A stretch of 64,000 bases of DNA from Narthecium ossifragum (taxonomy: Eukaryota > Streptophyta > Magnoliopsida > Dioscoreales > Nartheciaceae): contig OY986967.1 in the NCBI GenBank assembly GCA_963920575.1, forward strand, positions 9,914,061 through 9,978,060. The letters run 5' to 3'. The position numbers and the translations under genes were made by a program. Under the pieces are notes generated by a model that worked only from the letters and a program-made list of their open reading frames with translations, did no database searches and had not been told where the DNA came from. Each line of letters starts with the position of its first letter. The first letter of the stretch is position 1. This document shows, piece after piece, positions 30,443-41,253 of this stretch.

Positions 30443-31152
30443 TGTTACTGTCAAAAATTGACATATTTTAATGGTCAAAATGTGGGTCAAAATTGGGACA
30501 TAGTGGGGTTCAATCACCGCTGATCATGGATGACAACCACCAGAGATCATGGGGCAATCATAGGAGATCATGGGTGGCAACATGGGGAGGACAACCGTCA
30601 GAGATCATGGGATCATGAGAAGTTGCTTTGGAGAGGTTGTATACATGTCTGATGGAAGAAAATGATTGTAACACGAACCGAACACAACTCTATCAATGAA
30701 TTATCTTTTATTTGCTTCTTCTTCTACCTAGGAGTAGTGTATTGTTCATTTTACGTAGGAGTAGCATAACCAGCACTCTTTCTACCTAGGAGTAGCATAG
30801 CCTTACTCTACATAGGAGTAGGAGTAGCCATTAATCTACCTAGGAGTAGGAGTAGTCTCCAACCTTCCATAGGAGTAGCCACAACCATATCATAGACTTA
30901 GATCTAGAACTTCCGAAAGTCCTCTTAATTGAGGCACGGTAGAACCCATCACCCTTCTGATCTTTTCCCTGCGCTACGGTTGGTACATCTCACGTGCGTA
31001 GTGGCCATGCGCCCACCCCGGACACACCCCTATTGTGTTCCTCTGTTTTTTTAGGGAACAAGTGGATAGAAAGCCTTTTTTGATATCTCTAGGAATTTTT
31101 CTACGTTTGTGATATACCCTTTTGGGCTTGTTGATTGTTCCGCTCGATCCCA
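30443..31152 (+). repeat. LTR-like block (solo LTR suspected)
   Basis: TG...CA ends (TGTTACTGTC ... GATCCCAACA), a 3'-end-like phrase (CTATCAATGAATTATC) near 30692 and no coding capacity. No target duplication was found. It lies in the long intron region of the CACTA gene. An internal ACCTAGGAGTAG repeat is listed separately. Confidence 0.4.
30727..30880 (+). repeat. ACCTAGGAGTAG short tandem motif cluster
   Basis: Variants of TACCTAGGAGTAG (also TACGTAGGAGTAG, TACATAGGAGTAG, CCATAGGAGTAG) recur about six to eight times in 150 bp at irregular 20-40 bp steps within the LTR-like block. Confidence 0.8.
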
Positions 31153-31413
31153 ACACCGGAATACTTTAACTGTTAAATAACTTATTCTCTTCAGACATAT
31201 GGTATAACTAGTAGAAATACCAAACATTAGTGATCTCTTGAGAACTTTCCTACACTTTAACTCTTAAATTTGAGTTCATTGTGTAAGTGCAACTTGGGAT
31301 GTTCCTATCCAAGCATATCAATACCCAGAATATTGGAGCCTATATTTTGTTCTTTTGCCTGTGAATTGTTTAGCAATTTACCTAATTTGTGCACTACTTT
31401 GATTATATTTAGA

Positions 31414-31766
31414 TGCAAATGGTTGCCCTCAAGTCACAACAAGGTACAAAAGATACTAATGGATTGACTAAGGATGACATATGTGAGCATGTTCTTGGAA
31501 CCACTTCGGGATATATATGTGGTCTTGGACATGGGGTCAGACCTATCTCAAATAGCATAAGACAAGCAACTCATATGCAAATTGAAGCAGAGAAATAGGA
31601 AAATGCAGCTGAAAGTAAAGTAGGTGAATTAAGTGAGCAGGTGCAAGCTCAAAAAACGACAATTGAGGGTTTGACTAAGAGGAAATATGACTTGGAGAAA
31701 CTAATGCGGTTAATTGCCTCGAGGATGGATGGAGGAGTTTCTTTGACTTCAGATGAATCATGGTGA
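31414..31766 (+). pseudogene. CACTA plant transposase, C-terminal exon
   Basis: The translation has TKDDICEHVLGTTSGYICGLGHGVRPIS and, after a TAG at about 31597-31599, a helical ESKVGELSEQVQAQKTTIEG tail. This is the usual C-terminal pattern (VLG...GLG...) of plant En/Spm transposase proteins, followed by a coiled-coil end. A further short exon may start after TTGCAG near 31920 and stops after eight codons. Confidence 0.7.
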
Positions 31767-31775
31767 GATACATTG

Positions 31776-31896
31776 TTAAATTCCAAACATTTTGTATCTA
31801 ATCAGGTGGTCTTCATATAGCCTTTCTTTTCAAGATTTCAAAATTCCAAACATTTTGTAAAATTCCAAACATTTTGTTAAATTCCAAACACTTTTT
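31776..31896 (+). repeat. AAATTCCAAACATTTTG short repeats
   Basis: Four copies of AAATTCCAAACA(T/C)TTT occur at about 31780, 31840, 31859 and 31880 within the last intron of the CACTA gene. Confidence 0.8.
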
Positions 31897-32229
31897 TCCG
31901 TATCTTTTCCTGTTTCTTGCAGATTGATCCAAATGTGCACAAGAATTGAGGCCAGATTACATCTTTTGCTATCAAAAACTTGGATTTTTTTATGTCTCAT
32001 TTTTGGACATATTTGATGTAGTTGAATATACACTTTCATCCATTCAACAATTCTATTATGTCTAGATTCGGATATTAATGGTTTTGTATGATAACTTTTG
32101 TTGGTGATTATTGACAAACCTATCTATGCTTGTGTTGTATCTATTTATTGATTCAGGAAAAGCATATATATTTTCTTTTTTTTCCAATCAATGCACTCAG
32201 CATCTGTTCATTGGCAACCATACTAAATT

Positions 32230-33004
32230 GGTTACTGAAAGTGAAAAACCATTTTTCACGACTAAAAGTTTAGTTACAGCTATGCGATGAATGTTTAATT
32301 GTGACCAAAAGGTTTAGTCACAAACTTTGATATTACGGTGACTAAATTACTAATCGCCAACACTATCTTTTACGACTAAATTTTTTAATGTAGATGTGTG
32401 ATGAATGTCTAATTGTGACTAAAAGATTTAGTCACAAACTAGGATACTATTGTTACTACATTATTGGTCACCAAATAACATCAATCAAAAGACAAGATGT
32501 CGTTTTTGTGACTACTGATGAGAACCTACCGTGATTTAGGTGTTAGTCATGAAAAATCGTGCTATGGCGACTATAGCAATGCTCACTAAAAACACTAGCT
32601 TGCGACTGAAATCATAGTTGCAGATGCTTCGACAATTGACTATTTGTGACGAAAATATTTCGTCACGCAAACTAATACTATTGTGACTAATATATTGGTT
32701 GCTACAAATAAGGCTTCGCATTATGAAATATCGGTTTTTTGCTACTAAAGATTACATACGGGGATAAAATGATAGTACAATTGGCAGCCACATGTTGGTC
32801 ACAATAGGTGACGAATGAAGGTTTGGTTGCGTGAGAACTGCCTTTGCACGACTAAACTTATATTGGTCGCATGGGGGTTTAGACGACCAGCCTAATGTGA
32901 CTAAGCAGGCGATCAAATTTCATTAGTTGCCATAAGCTTTTGCGACTAATAGGTGCTCTATTGTGACTAAAATACCAATCACTGTTAACGAAGTTTCTTG
33001 TAGT
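32230..33004 (+). repeat. CACTA subterminal repeats and right terminus
   Basis: Many direct and inverted copies of GTGACTAAA / TTTAGTCAC / GCGACTAA fill the stretch, ending in CGAAGTTTCTTGTAGT at 33004. Subterminal motif arrays of this sort bind the CACTA transposase accessory protein (established for Spm). The terminal G is replaced by T. Confidence 0.85.
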
Positions 33005-33170
33005 TTAACCAAGCTTATTATATCCTCATAGTGACATATGACTTATATGCATAAGAAGATTTCATTTTAGAATACATTTCACGTGAAAAATGGATGTATA
33101 GATTAAGGTGGAGCCTTTGATGTTTATCATGACAATTGAAAGGGTTGTCATCATCAAAAATAGGGAGATT
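33005..33170 (+). other. 3' internal end of a SIRE-like Copia with polypurine tract
   Basis: It aligns with 8285-8443 (GTGACATATGACTT, TCATCATCAAAAA), ending AAAAATAGGGAGATTG directly before an LTR. Confidence 0.8.
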
Positions 33171-33789
33171 GTTGATTCTAACCTTAATTTAATGAGGTCA
33201 TTATGTGTATAATGATGAAACAATGATTTTATATTTATATCCCTCAATTTGAATCACTTATATCTCATTATTTGAAAGCTTTTGTACTGACGGTTTATGT
33301 CAGGATCGACCGTCAGATGGCATGGTCGATAGTCAAGACTTGGCCATTTTGGAGTGATCATAGCAGTTTATCCTAGCATCGACCCTTGCAGCATATTTTC
33401 TTAGTAGAGAGCTATGATCGATGCATGGATCGATCGTGAAGGTTGAAGGATGGACGGTTTATGCAATGGATGCATCCGAGCTATTTTTTACCATGACAGA
33501 TGATGCAACGGTCTATTCGTGGATAAACGTTAGCCTGCATAGAGTAAAAAATATAGCCGTTGAAAAAAAGTAAAATAGCTATTGGATGCTATTTTTTGAG
33601 GCCTTGAAGCTCAAGTATAAGGATGAAGATGTTGTAAATTTGTGTAACAACAAAGGAGATTATTTGTGTACATTTTAGGAAGTTTATTTTTCATTTTTTT
33701 CTCATCTTTGAGAGCATTAATCTTTGTAAAACCACTTTAAGTTGTGAAGTGAATGTTTAGAGAATCAAAGAGAAACTTGGAAGATCCCC
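33171..33789 (+). repeat. SIRE-like 3' LTR, diverged and truncated
   Basis: It starts TGTTGATTC after the polypurine tract. Array relics remain: a degenerate pair TTTA 33294 / TCGA 33306 still exactly 12 bp apart, and CGATGCATGGATCGATCG near 33419. One AGCCGTT box is at about 33556, with a TATA-like TATAAGGA near 33617. It is cut at about 33790 by Tekay integrase sequence. Confidence 0.75.
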
Positions 33790-34434
33790 TAAAGGCCGTT
33801 CCCCAGTGCGCTGGACAAAGGTTGGAGAGGCGTCACTCACCGGTCCATATATCGTCAAGAGGTCGTTAGAGAGACTAGTGCAGATCATGCAGAGACTTAT
33901 GACGGCTCAGAGCCAGCAGTAGAGTTATGCAGATCAGAGGCGACCATCGCTAGAGTTTGCAGTCGTCGACAGAGTGTTTCTGCAAGCATTACCGTACAAA
34001 GGGTCAGTCAGGTTTGGCAACGGTGGAAAGTTGGCGCCGAGGTTCGTCGGGCCATTCGAGATCCTAGAGAGGATTGGCGAGGTAGCCTACCGCTTGGACC
34101 TTCCTCAACACATGTCAGTTGTACATTCGACATTCCACGTGTCGATGCTGAGGAAGTATCACCCATACTCGTCTCATGTCATTAGGGTGGATGACATCGA
34201 GCTTGAGGCAGACGCGATGTTCGTTTAGCAGCCAGTTCAGGTACTTGACTGGAGGGATCAGGTCTTGCGGGGCAAGACGATTCCCTTAGTCAAGGTACTG
34301 TGGAGGCACAGAGGTGTCGAGGATATGAAATGGGAGCGCGAGGCGCACATGCGGTTGGAGTATCCACACTTGTTTCCGAGCCCTACCTTTATCGAATCTT
34401 GGGACGAGATTTCCTTTAAGAGTATTAGGATGTG
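33790..34434 (+). pseudogene. Tekay-type integrase C-terminus and chromodomain-like tail
   Basis: It aligns with the Tekay element at about 63590-64000. Translation from 33974 reads [36 protein letters not shown] and [18 protein letters not shown], then after a TAG (34226) PVQVLDWRDQVLRGKTIPLVKVLWRHRG and the ending EYPHLF. This is the integrase C-terminal module with the short chromodomain-related tail of Tekay/Del chromoviruses, and it shows what lies beyond the window edge in the element at 55918. Confidence 0.85.
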
Positions 34435-35248
34435 AGGACTTGTTTCTCTACTCCTGAGTCGACCGTCTAGCTCGGGCCCGTGACTCGTTGTGGACCGCAA
34501 GGGCAATTTGGTAAATTGCGCCTTGTCGGTTTGTTTCACACCCGCATGTGCACACACTGACCGTGTTTGTGTTAATGTTTGTTTAGAACGGTTAGGTGGA
34601 CTCGGGATGAAAAGATTCGGGCTTGGGCTTGTGTTTTAGCCCAAGTCTGGCTTTCTGGGTGAAATGGATCGATCTTCCCTTGCTAAGAAGATCGATCTTT
34701 TAGCGCTAGAAAGTTAAGTCGGTTCATCATGAAGGATCGATCTCTCATAAGGTGGTTCGTCCGTCTATAGAACGAACGCGACCCCCTTCTTTGATTCTCT
34801 TTTCAAATCTACCGTTCTTTAGCTGAAATCCAGCTGGATATGGAGGAGATTGAGGATGATCCAAGGCTCAGCAGCTGGGATTGAAGCTGTTATAGTCTAG
34901 GTAGGGAGGTTTTGCTTTGTTTTATGATCTTTTGCTAAGATATGCTAATATACATGTTTGGTTTCAATGAAAGCATCAGTTTTGAACTCGTGGTCCTTCA
35001 TACTACAAGATTCCAAGGTTTTGTGGGATTTGGCGGAGCTTTCTGACGGTATTTCTCGCCGGCGATTCGCCGGTGAACCCATCCGGATCGGTCTTTCTTG
35101 AGGAAAGATCGATCATTTGAGGGACATCATGTCCAGCCTGTGCATGATCGAAGATCAATCTTTTCTTGGCTGGCAAAGACGGGGTCCCGGGTGATCTCGT
35201 TCGCACGACATCGTTAAATCACACAACTCGACATAATTTATAAATATA
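34435..35248 (+). repeat. Tekay-type 3' LTR, truncated by a Helitron
   Basis: It starts TGAGGACTTG directly after the pol 3' end, like TGAGGACCCG at 55918, and shares GGGCAATTTGGTAAATT and TTTCACACCCGCAT with 56040-56095. It carries GATCGATC at 34667/34690 (23 bp) and a GATCGGTC/GATCGATC pair at 35086/35107 (21 bp). The Helitron begins at 35249. Confidence 0.75.
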
Positions 35249-37020
35249 CTAGTAAATACCCGTGCCTACGACACGGATATTATAATTTTTTTGTGATTTA
35301 TAAGTTAGTTAATGTCTGAGCAATTGTTCGAAAGTGAAGATTTACAATATCCATTTATCTAGAGGCGTAGATCTTTTTATTCAAAAATTACGAAACCCAA
35401 TAGATGGAATCAGAATCGTCGGATTTCTTTGAAAATAAATCCTGACCTTCCTCACATATACTATAGATATCAAATATAATTTGGGGCTGATAGCGCTCTG
35501 AATTAACAAACCGATCGAGTCCAGATTCAAAGTCACATCCACTCTCATCTATAAGGAATAACTTAATAAGTGAACAAACATACTCATATAGAATTATGAT
35601 TTGAACTCTATTCTAATATCAGTTTAAATCACCAATATGTCGAAATAAATTAATAGAAAAAAAACTGCTAGGTTTTTTATTGTCCAAAAAATAGAATGTT
35701 AAAAGAATTCTTTTAAAGAACACATACATTACAAAATGATAGATTCAATAGAAAATCAACAATTACACATCTGAAAAATTGAATTAAAAAATTAACTAAG
35801 ACTTATCAACACCAAAATTAACTAAGAAAATCAACAATGGCGTCGGGCGCGGGGCATTGGGCACGGGGCGTCGGGCGCGGGGCGTCGGGCGCGGGGCGCA
35901 GGGCGTCGGACGTGATGGCTCGGGGCGTAATGGGATGATGGCGTCGGGCGTCGGGGGTCGGGCGCGGGGCGTCAGCATGGATGTCGATGGCGTGATGGTG
36001 TCGGGCGTCGGCGTGGATGTCGATGGCGTCGGGGCGCAGGCGTCGGCGTAGATGTCGATGGCGTCGGGGCACGGGCGTCGAGCGCGAGGCATCGGGCTTG
36101 TCAGGAGTTGGGCGTCAGGCGTCGGGCGTCACCGGCTGGGGAGAGGAGAGGGGATGGGTGAGGGGAACACTACCTCGGTCATCGCCGGGCGGGCGAGGGT
36201 GGCGTGGCCGATGGTGTCGGGGGCGTCGGGGCATCGAGGCGCGGGCGTCGGGCGAGGTCGGCAAGGCCGATGGCGTGGGGCGTCGCCGGCTGGGGAGAGG
36301 GGATGGGTGAGGAAAACAAAGAGGGAGAGAGGAGAGGGGATGGGATGACGGCGAGGTCGATGGCGTCGAGGGCGGGTTGGGCGGTCGGGGATGGCGCAGC
36401 TGAGGGCGAGGTCGGCGTCGACGCGGCTGAGGGCGAGGTCGACGTGGGGAGTGGAGAGGGGATGGATGAGGGGAACAGAGAGGGAGAGGGGACGGGGAAG
36501 AGGGAGAAGGGAACTTGGCATGGGGAGGGGATGAGCGTGGCATCGGGCGACGGCGTGGATCTTGTTGACGGCGTGGAGGGTTGGGCGAGTCGTGCGACGG
36601 CGTGGATGTCGATGGCGTCGAGGGCGGGTTGGGCAGTCGGCGACGGCGCAAGGTCGGCGTGGGGAGAAGAGAGGGGATGGGTGAGGGGAAAGAGAGGGAG
36701 AGGGGACGAGGGAGGGGGATGGGTAGAGGGAGAGGGGACGGGGGAGAGGGATGGGATGTGAGTCCCATCCTCTCTCTCTCTCTGAATTTTTGTATTTTGA
36801 GAGGGTGGATGGCTGAATTTTGAGTGGGTGAGTGGGTGGGTGGGTGGGTGAGAGGAAGAATGTTTGGGCGGGAGTTTTTGGGGGGAACCAAAATTTGGGT
36901 GGGAATCTTAAAGTTGATGATGGAATCTGGACCGTTGGATGTGTTTGGAGATAAATCTGGACCGCTCTTTATGTCTTATAGTTGAGACATTTCAAAAATC
37001 GCCCTTCCTTATATAATAGA
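35249..37020 (-). mobile_element. Non-autonomous Helitron
   Basis: On the minus strand it begins TCTATTATATAAGG (37020) and ends with a hairpin CCGTG-CCTACGA-CACGG region (35260-35277) followed eight bases later by CTAG (35249-35252). It sits between A (35248) and T (37021), the Helitron insertion rule, without target duplication. There is no Rep/helicase. The interior is GC-rich with GCGTCGGGCGCGGGG-type repeats. Confidence 0.85.
35839..36770. repeat. GC-rich minisatellite-like core of the Helitron
   Basis: Repeats of GGCGTCGGGCGCGGG, GTCGATGGCGTCG and GAGAGGGGATGGGTGAGGGG. Long reading frames on both strands are Pro/Ser- or Gly/Arg-rich translations of these repeats and show no protein domain, so no gene is called. 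Confidence 0.75.
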
Positions 37021-38390
37021 TAATCCTTCAATCAATCACTACTCTACTGGTGTAGAACAGTGGTGAGATTCGAAGTCGAACCACAGGGAAATATTGTCAA
37101 TAGAGAAGAACTTAAATCAATCTCAAACTTTCTATCCTAAGGCGAAAGAGAAGGATTTTGATTAACTATGGACTTAAATCTAAGTAAGAAAGCAATAAAA
37201 TGATAGGGATGAATCAATATGAGAAAGACCTAGGGATTACTCAATCCACTCTAATTTCACCTCCTGTATGCTCTAGTATCCTCTTGTTCTCTAATCTAGA
37301 TATATGGAATCACGGCTTCTTAAGCTCGTATGAATCCCTAAAAGAACGCTCATGTTATCCTACGGCATAGTCTATCATCGCTTAGCATAAACTGTCTTCG
37401 GACTTAACCTGAGTAGAATCTATCTTTGCTTAGCATAAACTATCTCAAAGGCACACACAAAAGCAACATTAAAATCATCCTAAGAATCTTTACACTCAAG
37501 CATCGCAATAGTGTAAGACTGAAAATACGTCAAAGGACAACCAGGTTCCTTCAACTCTATTGTCATTAAAATCGAATTCAAAGGATCATGTCATAGAAAA
37601 GATTACAAGATTTAGCTAGAAAAAAATACAAGAAGGCTACATTAGAGTTTCATGAGATCCCTAAGTGAGAGATTAGCCACTCATCTTGTGGATGGCGACC
37701 ATGAATTTGGTAAAGAACGCTTGAGATCCCCGGCGCATCTCCATCTTCTTTAGAAAACTTAATCCTCTCTTTTCTCTCTATGGGGACTCTGATTTTTGGC
37801 CAGCAAAAGCCCTCTTTATAAGCTAACTCCCGGAATTAGGGTTTTGGGTTAAGTTAGATTTCTAGTGCAACTCGGATTTCCTAAATTAATCCTGACAGCC
37901 TATTTCGAGTGCAACAGGGCCCAATCCGTTCGGATTTTGAACACATGTCCAACACGAAAGATGTAGATTAGGAAGTCTTCTATCAGATCCCGAAGATTTG
38001 ATAATATTCTAACTTATATGGAATATGTGAAGAATATTCTCCTGAGCTTCGACGGTGTAGCTTTCCAGCTTCTGTATCTTCATGTATTCTTCAAATCTGC
38101 TATCACACCATCAGGAACCTCGCAAAGTGTCTAACCGCAAAGTTGTAGATCTCAGAGTTGTCTACAATATCCCAAATTGTCAAAATATTTGGACCTTTGT
38201 TAAATATCTGGAGAATATATTACTGACGGTCGACGAAGCCGTTTATTTAGTCATTTTAGCCAAAGTTCCTGCATTTCTTCTCAAAGCATGATTAAACCTG
38301 AAATCAACTAACAAGCTATCAAATACAACTACTCTAGGCATAACAAATCTAAGTTAAGGGGTTGAATCATGAACATTTAGTGACTTATCA
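37021..38390 (-). repeat. Athila-like LTR (minus)
   Basis: The right end AGTGACTTATCA is shared with 13014 (minus-strand start TGATAAGTCACTAA). Minus-strand TATA (CTTATAAAGAGG, about 37812-37823) sits beside CCCGGAATTAGGG. The left end has the ATTCGAAGTCGAACCACAGGG phrase typical of Athila LTR ends. The exact left terminus is unclear (about 37021-37050). Confidence 0.65.
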
Positions 38391-38707
38391 CCGGGTCATG
38401 AGGATCCTTCTGGTGGATCAGATCGATCCTTTGTATTATGCAGGAAATTGAAGCAAAGACGGGCCAAAACTGTATCGTTTCGGAATGAACCAGATGATGT
38501 GCTATATATGATTGGAAAGCTCTTGAAGTCTAGTTTCTGGAGAATTTTATAGTTCGTGATTCCAAGTTTTCTAGAGGAAGTTATGGTAATTTTATTACCA
38601 GTGGCGCAGTCTGGATGACAAAACAGTAAATACTCAGGAAACACGGATCGATCATGTTTCCTAAAAGGATCGATCCTTTTATGCAGACAGACCTGGCAGA
38701 ACACACA
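38391..38707 (+). repeat. Athila-like LTR copy 3, left part
   Basis: It shares TTTGTATTATGCA, GGAAAGCTCTTGAAGTCTAG and a GATCGATC pair at 38646/38668 (22 bp) with 55390-55680. It is cut at 38707 by the Athila insertion; its right part is 52691-53646. Confidence 0.8.
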
Positions 38708-39223
38708 TGACGCGCCCAAACCACTCGTCGTTAAAAGTGACTAGGGCGTCAAAGATTACAATTTATACCGAATCCTACTAACTACTACGTAGCTAGCGGG
38801 AGTCCGGGTCGATCCGCAGGGAAATGAGAAATGACTAACGTGCTTGATAAATAACTCCAAACAACTAGCTAAAATGATTTGGTTTTTGGATTAATGTCTA
38901 TTAAAGCAATTAACTAAATGAAGAGAAATATAACTAATATAGAGAGGTCTTGGGATCTCCATTTCATTGTAGGTCCTAATGTAGTCTCCTGAGGAATTAA
39001 GGTGTGTAATCCAATTGGGACGATCGAAATCAAGAAGTCGACACGCGGGTGATTAGCCTCACTTATCGCTCAACGGAAGTCAGTTTAGGATCATCCGCCG
39101 GAAATAATCACATTCACAAAGTTGACGAATGAGTGATTAGCTTCTATCGTCGCTAACGAACCTTCGAGTAAGATCGATTCGTCGCAAGAAAAACATATTG
39201 CATGGAGTCGTGCATTGGATCGA

Positions 39224-39359
39224 GATGGTTCTAGCACCTCGAATCCAATGCAAGAGAAAGATAGAATGGATCCTTTGATTAGAGAGATAGGGATGGTTCT
39301 ACCACCTCGAATCCAATGCAAGAGAAAGATAGAATGGATCCTTTGATTAGAGAGATAGG
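39224..39359 (+). repeat. 68-bp tandem duplication present in one LTR only
   Basis: GATGGTTCTA(G/C)CACCTCGAA to GAGAGATAGG occurs twice (39224-39291 and 39292-39359). The sister LTR has it once (about 51658-51725), so it arose after insertion. Confidence 0.9.
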
Positions 39360-39812
39360 GATGGTTCTAGCATCCCTAATCTCTAATCTAGGGCTAGTAA
39401 TCCTCCCAATGTCATTGGATGTGTTTCTAGCACATCCAACTCATTGGGGCATAACAACAAACACCTATCATGCACAAGTCCTAACTCATACCAAAGAAAG
39501 GCATTCATCCATTCAACATATGAAATCCATGTACAAAGATAGAGAAATAATGCTCAAATCCATACAATAGATCAATCCCTAAAGATTACACATCAAAAAC
39601 CCTAGGAAAACTACAAAAGAATCCTACAACTACATGGAAATCCCAAGATAGAGGAAGTTAGCTACTCATCTTGGTTGGATCCATGGATGGAGGTTGATGA
39701 AGCTCCCCTCCCATGGATTCCCTCCAAGAAGTCCTTCTCTCAATTGGGTAAAGAAACCTAGAAGGGCTGGAGAAGACTAAGAGAAGATCCCCTAAAATCC
39801 CCCCTAAGGGGT

Positions 39813-40252
39813 CTATTTATAGTCAACAAGCCTCCTCCACTCGGATTAGATCTGGGCCATTGATTTTGCTCGGCTGGCATCAAAGGATCGATCCTCATAG
39901 GGTGAAGGATCGATCATTCGCTTCGTGTGATCGCTGGTCCCGTGAAGGATCGATCCTCCCATAGGAAAGGATCGATCTTTTCTTCTTGAATTCTGGCTTC
40001 GCCTCGATGAAGATCGATCCTCCAGTGTGTGGAGATCGATCCTCTAGAATTTGCGTTCTGTCACTGGGAAAATGCGCAAAAGTGATCGATCCTACCAAGG
40101 GTGAAGATCGATCCTTCAGAACTTGCGTTCTGTCACTGAGAAAATGCGCAAAAATGATCGATCCTCTCATGCCATAGGATCGATCCTTGTTGTCCTGATT
40201 GGCTCCTTAAAGCACATCAAAGGATCGATCCTTCTTCCATACAGGATCGATC
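39813..40252 (-). promoter_or_regulatory. Athila LTR promoter: six GATCGATC pairs at exactly 22 bp, and TATA
   Basis: GATCGATC starts: 39886/39908, 39948/39970, 40012/40034, 40084/40106, 40156/40178, 40223/40245. All six pairs are 22 bp apart; pair-to-pair steps are 62, 64, 72, 72 and 67 bp. On the minus strand AGATCTAATCCG (39842-39853) and CTATAAATAG follow, with TATA 72 bp after the last GATCGATC. Spacers repeat TCTGTCACTG(G/A)GAAAATGCG. Confidence 0.7.
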
Positions 40253-40421
40253 TTCTTCATAAAAACTGGCCCGAATGACGTCGTTTAAGCTCGGAACTTG
40301 ATCCAATCCTCGTTGGGGGCACTTGTACCTGTAATAGGGTAAAATCCATTAGTAAGGCCTTGCTCGGAGACTAACAAGGCCAAGTTAAATGGGTGATTTA
40401 TGCACTTTTCACGTCTTATCA

Positions 40422-40434
40422 CACCCCCTAACTT
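40422..40434 (-). other. Polypurine tract of the Athila element
   Basis: Minus-strand AAGTTAGGGGGTG directly before the 3' LTR, preceded by the family phrase CTCGAGGACTAGCAAAG. Confidence 0.9.
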
Positions 40435-40896
40435 GAACTTTGCTAGTCCTCGAGCAAAACAAAAGAAAAATAACTAGAAGGGAAAGAGAAGAAATAAGAA
40501 ACTCAAAAAGAACAATCCCCCGATCAACAATTAGTCACTTCTCATAAAGCTTTGGTTCTTATACGATCAAAATTCATTCATATGCACACATAGATTCAAA
40601 TGCATAGCTCCATTCGTCAACCCATAGCACAAGTAAAATGCAAGCGAATAATTCCATCAATAGCATCATTCAAACACTTCAAAGCACTTGACCAAGATCA
40701 AAGCTCATCTAAGCAATCCGTGTAGTGAGAGTTGCTACTCAATTATTCGGGGTCTCATAGTCATTCAAGTGGAGTTCCAATCAAAACTAGACATCCTTAG
40801 CATTTTACACCGGTCGAACAAATGACAAGTTTCATAAAATCTTTGTTCTCTCTTTTTTTTTTCTTTCTGTTTTTTTTTCTTTTTTTTTCTGACTAA

Positions 40897-41253
40897 AACT
40901 AGTGGTCGTGCAATGCCATGATCCCTTAGGCTTTCTACTAGGCCCATGTAACGAGATTTGGGCCAGTGGCTCCTCGGTCAGATGACCTAAAGGCACTAGG
41001 TGTTGAGGCACCCCTCGGGCTTAATTTCCCGAACCTAGCAGGCCACGAATCACAGCTGACCAACAAGCTTTTATTTGAAACTAGTGTGACCGTGCAATGC
41101 CTTGATCCCTTAAGCTTTCTACTAGGCCCATTTAACGAGTGTTAGATCAATGACTCCCAAGCCAGGCGGCTTTAGGGCATTAGGTGTTGAAGCACCCCTC
41201 GGATCTTACTACTCGAGCCTAGAAGGCTACGAATCAAGGCTAGTCACTTTTAT
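40897..41253 (-). repeat. Diverged tandem duplication in the Athila 3' region
   Basis: Two units of about 180 bp (40897-41077 and 41078-41253) share ACTAGTG, CGTGCAATGCC, CTTTCTACTAGGCCCAT, AGGTGTTGA(G/A)GCACCCCTCGG and GGC(C/T)ACGAATCA. Non-coding. A comparable duplicated block lies in the 3' region of the other Athila-like element (54700-54905). Confidence 0.85.

Larger units (their letters stand above)
26868..33004 (+). mobile_element. CACTA (En/Spm) element, 5'-truncated, with internal insertions
   Basis: It holds a transposase-associated domain exon, plant-transposase (Ptta/En/Spm) exons with GT-AG introns, a C-terminal exon at 31414-31766, about 770 bp of subterminal GTGACTAA-type repeats and a right terminus TTTCTTGTAGT, which read on the other strand is ACTACAAGAAA, the CACTA terminus with its outermost C lost. 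The left terminus and left subterminal repeats are missing at the junction with the Gypsy LTR. Confidence 0.85.
38708..40421 (-). repeat. Athila 3' LTR (complete)
   Basis: 1714 bp with TG (TGACGCGCCC) and CA (GTCTTATCA) ends, followed by the polypurine tract CACCCCCTAACTT (minus-strand AAGTTAGGGGGTG). It carries the dyad array 39886-40252 and TATA (CTATAAATAG, minus, about 39813-39822). Confidence 0.92.

Noticed and set aside
35839..36891. Long Pro/Ser-rich and Gly/Arg-rich frames in the Helitron
   Set aside because: They arise from GC-rich minisatellite repeats, overlap on both strands and have no recognisable domain.
39886..40252. Regularly spaced short repeats that could suggest a CRISPR array
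   Set aside because: The repeated unit is an 8-bp palindrome in pairs with conserved spacers, inside a plant LTR; there are no cas genes and the repeats are far shorter than CRISPR repeats.
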